From JALHFZ01 sp964483085 (GTDB taxonomy: Bacteria > Synergistota > Synergistia > Synergistales > Aminobacteriaceae), in the NCBI GenBank assembly GCA_964483085.1, contig CAYZZX010000067.1:1-9202 (forward strand): DNA of 9,202 nucleotides. Reading direction: 5' to 3'. Shown here piece by piece: positions 6,481 through 9,202 of the stretch. The notes under the pieces are model-generated. The model ran no database searches, was not told where the DNA came from, and saw nothing but the letters and a program-made list of their open reading frames with translations. Both the position numbers and the translations under genes were made by a program. How positions within the stretch are numbered: the stretch's first letter is position 1; every line of letters begins with the position of its first letter.

Positions 6481-8182
6481 ATGGAAGGCACAGAGCGGCA
6501 CTTCGACGAAAACTGGAAGAGAACGACCTACTGCGGCCAGGTATCGGCCCGGGAGGAAGGTCAGGAAATACGTGTAAACGGCTGGGTCCGCAAAAGACGG
6601 GACCTCGGCGGACTTGTCTTTATCGACCTGTGGGACCACACCGGGGCCCTTCAGGTCGTCTTCAACCCCGAGCTTTACCCCGAGGTCCATAAAAGAGCCT
6701 CGGCCCTTCGAAGCGAATACGTTCTCGCCGTGCGGGGTAAGGTTCGGCCGCGCCCGGAGGGAACGGTGAATAACTCCATGCTCTCGGGAAACTGGGAGAT
6801 GGCCGCGGAGGATTTTCTTCTTCTTTCACCCGCTGCTCCGGTACCCTTCGAAATCTCCGAGGCTACGGACAAGGTTGATGAAAATCTTCGCCTCCACTAC
6901 CGTTACCTCGACCTGCGGCGGGAAAAGATGCAGCGCAACCTCAGAACTCGCCACCACATCGCCATGCAGACCCGAAACTATCTCTCGGAAAAGGGCTTTC
7001 TTGAGATCGAGACCCCCATGCTCACCCTGTCCACCCCTGAAGGGGCCCGGGACTATCTCGTCCCCAGCNNNNNNNNNNNNNNNNNNNNNNNNNNNNNNNN
7101 NNNNNNNNNNNNNNNNNNNNNNNNNNNNNNNNNNNNNNNNNNNNNNNNNNNNNNNNNNNNNNNNNNNNCTCTCCGTGGACATTCCCGTTCCCTTCCGCAG
7201 AATGACCTATCAGGAGGCCATGGACCGCTTCGGCAGCGACAAGCCCGATCTCCGCATCCCCCTTGAGATCGTTGATCTCGCTGAAATCTTCGCGGAAGGG
7301 GAGTTCGAACCCTTCCGAAAGATCCTCGAAAGGGGCGGATACGTCCGGGCCCTGCCTCTTCCAGGGGGCGCATCCCTCTCTCGGAAGAACCTGGCGGACC
7401 TCGAGGAGCGGGCGAAAAAACTCGGCGCCTTCGGCCTCTCACCCTTCCAGATCAAGGCTGGTGAGCTCAAGGGCCCATTGGTGAAATTTCTCGATGACGA
7501 CCGGCAGCAGCTTCTCAAGAGCACAGGCGGCCTCGCGGACGGAGACGCCCTCTTCGTTCTCGCCGGAACGGGCTGGCGGCAGGTCTGTGAGATTCTCGGA
7601 ACCCTTCGCCTTGAACTCGCCCGGGAGCACGGGCTCGTGGCGAAGGAGCGGTGGGAATTTCTCTGGGTCACCGAGTTCCCCCTCCTCGAGCGAGACGAGG
7701 AAGCGGGCCGCTGGGCAGCAGTCCATCACCCCTTCACCGCTCCTCTGGGAGCGGACATCGGCCTTCTTGAAACCGACCCCGGAGCGGTCCGGTCCAGGGC
7801 ATACGACTGTGTGCTCAACGGCAGCGAAGTGGGGGGCGGGTCCATCCGCATCCACGACCCGGCGGTGCAGGAAAAAGTTTTTTCCCGCATGGCCTTTTCA
7901 AAAGAAGACGCCCGGGCTCGGTTCGGCTTTCTTCTCGATGCCCTCGCCTCGGGAACCCCTCCTCACGGAGGGATCGCCCTCGGACTCGACCGACTGGCGA
8001 TGCTCCTCTGCGGGGCCTCCTCAATCCGCGAGGTCATGGCCTTCCCCAAAACTCAAAGGGCCCAGTGCCTCATGTCCGGCGCGCCGTCAGCCGTCGGGAA
8101 CGACCAGCTCGAGGAGCTTGCGATCTGCACCGTCCCCGCGAATGGTGAAAAAAAGAACACTGAGGAACTGCGGAATCTTTAG
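6481..8182 (+). CDS. aspS: Aspartyl-tRNA synthetase, interrupted by an assembly gap
   Basis: This is a bacterial-type class II AspRS that charges tRNA-Asp. Before the gap, 196 residues cover the OB-fold anticodon-binding domain (VNGWVRKRRDLGGLVFIDL), the hinge (LHYRYLDLRR) and motif 1 (FLEIETPMLTLSTPEGARDY). After the gap, 337 residues cover FGSDKPDLR, the bacterial GAD insertion domain, HHPFTAP, GGGSIRIHD and motif 3 (GIALGLDRLAML). Motif 2, with the QSPQ and FRDEDLRADRQPEF-type region, falls in the gap. The halves lie in different frames only because the gap is a 100-base placeholder; codons end at 7068 and restart at 7169, so the real missing length should be a multiple of three, roughly 75-85 codons. 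The start at 6481 has GGAGGGG (6465-6471) 9 nt upstream; an in-frame ATG at 6463 is the alternative. It forms an operon with hisS. I see no true frameshift. Confidence 0.95.
7069..7168. other. Assembly gap of 100 N inside aspS
   Basis: Exactly 100 undetermined bases, the usual placeholder for a gap of unknown size. Comparison with the known bacterial AspRS layout indicates that about 225-255 bases, including catalytic motif 2, are really missing. Confidence 0.99.
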
Positions 8183-8248
8183 CACAGCTTGAAGCGAGGA
8201 ACGCATTAAATTTCTAAAACATGAAAATCATTGACTTATATCGATTCA

Positions 8249-8283
8249 AAAAAGGCCTTCCGAGAAAATCGAAAGGCCTTTTT
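8249..8283. terminator. Bidirectional Rho-independent terminator between aspS and the toxin gene
   Basis: AAAAAGGCCTT (8249-8259) and AAGGCCTTTTT (8273-8283) form a perfect 11-bp stem. After one mismatch, CGA/TCG closes a GAAAA loop. The arms supply a T-run on both strands. The hairpin lies 66 nt after the aspS stop and 27 nt beyond the toxin stop on the other strand, so it can end both converging transcripts. The 66 bases between aspS and the hairpin hold nothing else recognisable. Confidence 0.9.
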
Positions 8284-8310
8284 ATAACCTCTTCAGATCT
8301 CCATCATCTC

Positions 8311-8583
8311 TCATAGACTTTTGTAAATGTCCCCTCTCGACCCGATCCGGACCACGAGCACCACAAGCTTTTTGTCCTGTATCTGGTAGATTACCCGGTA
8401 ATCCCCGACCCGGACACGGTAGAGGGAATCGCTGCCAGTCAGTTTGCGTACGCTCTCAGGCCTCGGATTGTTTCTCAAAGAATCGATGACATTACTAATT
8501 CTCTTTCTCGTCTTCCTGTCGAGCTTTTTCAGCTCCTTGAGGGCGGAGTTCTCAATTTCTATTGTGTAAAACACTTCCGTCAA
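8311..8583 (-). CDS. RelE/ParE-superfamily toxin of a type II toxin-antitoxin pair
   Basis: The 90-residue product has the RelE layout: an N-terminal helical stretch (SALKELKKLDRKTRKRI, residues 13-29), the strand block SLYRVRVGDYRVIYQI (53-68) and the C-terminal LVVRIGSRGDIYK (76-88). Basic residues (Arg56, Arg58, Arg63, Arg79, Arg83) and Tyr87 sit where RelE toxins carry mRNA-cleaving residues. RelE members cut mRNA in the ribosomal A site; the related ParE branch targets gyrase. The short DYRVIYQI and GDIYK pattern fits the RelE side better. The start is TTG at 8581-8583, overlapping the antitoxin TGA as TTGA, with GAGGAG at 8592-8597 (8-nt spacer) inside the antitoxin gene. A GTG three codons in is an alternative. 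The weak start and overlap suggest coupled, reduced toxin synthesis relative to antitoxin. Family confidence is high; the exact target is inferred. Confidence 0.92.
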   Translation of the reverse strand: MTEVFYTIEIENSALKELKKLDRKTRKRISNVIDSLRNNPRPESVRKLTGSDSLYRVRVGDYRVIYQIQDKKLVVLVVRIGSRGDIYKSL

Positions 8584-8831
8584 AGCTCAAGCTCCTCGAG
8601 GGCGTCTTCCCAAGACGTAGTGCCCTCGGATTCGGCAATCGCCTTTCGAGCATGTTCGATATCTATATGGTCCTCTATTCTTTCCAGGAGCTTTACATCT
8701 TCGAGAGGGACTATCGCCGCAAAAGGTTTGCCGCGGCGGTTTATCAACACCCGTTCTCTTCCGTAGGCAGCCCGGTTCAGCAGGTCGGAAAAGTCAGCCC
8801 GGGCCTTTGCCGTACTCGTTCCTTCACTCAT
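8580..8831 (-). CDS. Phd/YefM-family antitoxin
   Basis: Starting at ATG 8831 the product has 83 residues. The N-terminal half matches the Phd/YefM DNA-binding fold: STAKARADFSDLLNRA, then ERVLINRRGKPFAAIVPLED (residues 26-45), the characteristic "rV.I.r.GkP.A.ivp" block. The C-terminal third is acidic and probably unfolded until it binds toxin (ESEGTTSWEDALEELEL). It neutralises the adjacent RelE toxin and probably represses the operon with it. AAGGAGG at 8840-8846 lies 8 nt upstream of 8831; an in-frame ATG at 8849 would add six residues but sits upstream of the ribosome binding site. Five TGTAC-core repeats directly upstream are the likely operator. The gene overlaps the toxin by four bases. 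Confidence 0.92.
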   Translation of the reverse strand: MSEGTSTAKARADFSDLLNRAAYGRERVLINRRGKPFAAIVPLEDVKLLERIEDHIDIEHARKAIAESEGTTSWEDALEELEL

Positions 8832-8852
8832 TTTTCGTTCCTCCTTCATAGT

Positions 8853-8897
8853 CTTTGTACCCTTTGTACTCTTTGTACTTTATGTACCTTATGTACA
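8853..8897 (-). repeat. Five 9-bp tandem repeats, probable toxin-antitoxin operator
   Basis: On the plus strand five consecutive 9-bp units start at 8853, 8862, 8871, 8880 and 8889: three CTTTGTAC units with a final C or T and two TTATGTAC units with a final C or A. All share TGTAC; the last contains the full palindrome TGTACA (8892-8897). TGTACA is the known core of YefM-YoeB operators. The array begins at the predicted -10 and covers the transcription start and leader, as expected of an autorepression site. Confidence 0.7.
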
Positions 8898-8925
8898 TTT
8901 TACACCGTTTTTCCTGATTTGTCTT
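8897..8925 (-). promoter_or_regulatory. Promoter of the toxin-antitoxin operon
   Basis: On the minus strand AAGACA (8920-8925, 4 of 6 to TTGACA) is followed after 17 bp by TAAAAT (8897-8902, 5 of 6). Transcription would start near 8890, within the TGTAC repeat array. A repressor bound there would block initiation or promoter escape. Confidence 0.55.
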
Positions 8926-8996
8926 CGAGAGGGCGGAGGCTTCAGCGCTTTTTCTCCTTTTGTGAGATGAGGATGCTGCGTAAAAATATCATTGCC

Positions 8997-9026
8997 TTGT
9001 CTGTGCTGCGGTTCCCATGGTATTCT
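8997..9026 (+). promoter_or_regulatory. Possible promoter of the 9066 gene
   Basis: TTGTCT (8997-9002, 4 of 6) and TATTCT (9021-9026, 4 of 6) are 18 bp apart, with TGG directly before the -10 giving an extended -10. A rival -10, GATAAT, is at 9033-9038 but lacks a -35. Transcription would start near 9033, leaving a leader of about 33 nt. Confidence 0.35.
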
Positions 9027-9065
9027 GTTCAGGATAATAATAACCCCTGATTGAGAGGTGGCACG

Positions 9066-9202
9066 ATGGCACGTTTACGTAATGTACCCCAGGATGAGCC
9101 GCAGTTCCTTGCGGAGATGATCACGCCGAAGAAGAATCAGATCGTCAGCATGGCTCTGTCGCAGAGCGATCATTTTCATGTCTCCCTCTTTACCTTCGCC
9201 GA
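9066..9202 (+). CDS. Small protein, probably cupin-domain, N-terminal fragment
   Basis: The frame is open from ATG 9066 to the window edge, giving 45 complete residues. A ribosome binding site GAGGTG (9055-9060) lies 5 nt upstream. The segment QIVSMALSQSDHFHVSLFTF resembles the first strands of small single-domain cupins, in which a "kVvs..Laqsd..s.tlf.f" stretch precedes the metal-binding motif. The metal-binding histidines expected in a cupin lie beyond the window and cannot be checked. It is transcribed divergently from the toxin-antitoxin operon and is probably a separate unit. The coding call is fairly secure; the cupin call is tentative. Confidence 0.55.
   Translation, partial: MARLRNVPQDEPQFLAEMITPKKNQIVSMALSQSDHFHVSLFTFA

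Noticed and set aside
5211..6491. A 426-codon minus-strand open frame opposite hisS
   Set aside because: It is fully antisense to an unmistakable HisRS, and its composition (rich in Gly, His, Pro, Arg) is typical of a shadow frame.
8221..8316. A 31-codon plus-strand open frame beginning at the ATG after aspS
   Set aside because: It has no ribosome binding site and runs straight through the bidirectional terminator, so it is not a credible gene.
8853..8897. Tandem repeats considered as a CRISPR array or replication iterons
   Set aside because: The units are 9 bp with no spacers, and no cas, rep or origin features are nearby. The position at a toxin-antitoxin promoter explains them better.
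8562..9050. A plus-strand frame across the toxin-antitoxin region containing a Leu-Cys-Thr repeat
   Set aside because: The repeat in the peptide is only the translation of the 9-bp operator repeats, and the frame is antisense to the antitoxin.

Overview
The window is a GC-rich, gene-dense piece of a bacterial chromosome, probably from a draft or metagenome assembly because it carries a 100-N scaffold gap. Gene content (a SpoVS-family protein beside housekeeping genes, a hisS-aspS pair, tex next to a YhiN/HI0933-type flavoprotein) and strong AGGAGG ribosome binding sites suggest a Synergistota-like or Firmicutes-like anaerobe. This is inference; no rRNA or other firm phylogenetic marker is present.

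Layout: (1) 1-2839, minus strand: tex (RNA-binding transcription accessory protein) followed by the N-terminal two thirds of a flavin-dependent oxidoreductase. The two overlap by ATGA and look translationally coupled. (2) 2840-2935: a compact divergent promoter region with an extended -10 on each strand. (3) 2936-4585, plus strand: a calcineurin-like metallophosphoesterase with altered metal-site motifs, then an unrecognised 335-residue protein, 21 nt apart and so probably one operon. (4) 4736-4996: a SpoVS-family gene with its own terminator. (5) 5172-8182: hisS and aspS (histidyl- and aspartyl-tRNA synthetases) as an operon behind a recognisable sigma70-type promoter. aspS is interrupted by the N run, and its two halves lie in different frames because the placeholder length is wrong. 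(6) 8249-8283: a strong hairpin with A and T tails that can terminate transcription from both sides. (7) 8311-8831, minus strand: a Phd/YefM antitoxin and RelE-type toxin pair. Its promoter runs into five 9-bp tandem repeats with a TGTAC core, a probable autoregulatory operator. (8) 9066-end, plus strand: the start of a small, probably cupin-type protein.

Most of the window is ordinary housekeeping sequence. The parts most worth a second look are the tandem operator of the toxin-antitoxin pair, the uncharacterised 335-residue protein with its unusual phosphoesterase neighbour, and three genes in which an in-frame ATG sits exactly 18 nt upstream of the better-supported start and abuts the Shine-Dalgarno sequence. 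I found no CRISPR array, rRNA or tRNA gene, insertion sequence or prophage gene. No intergenic stretch exceeds 300 bases.
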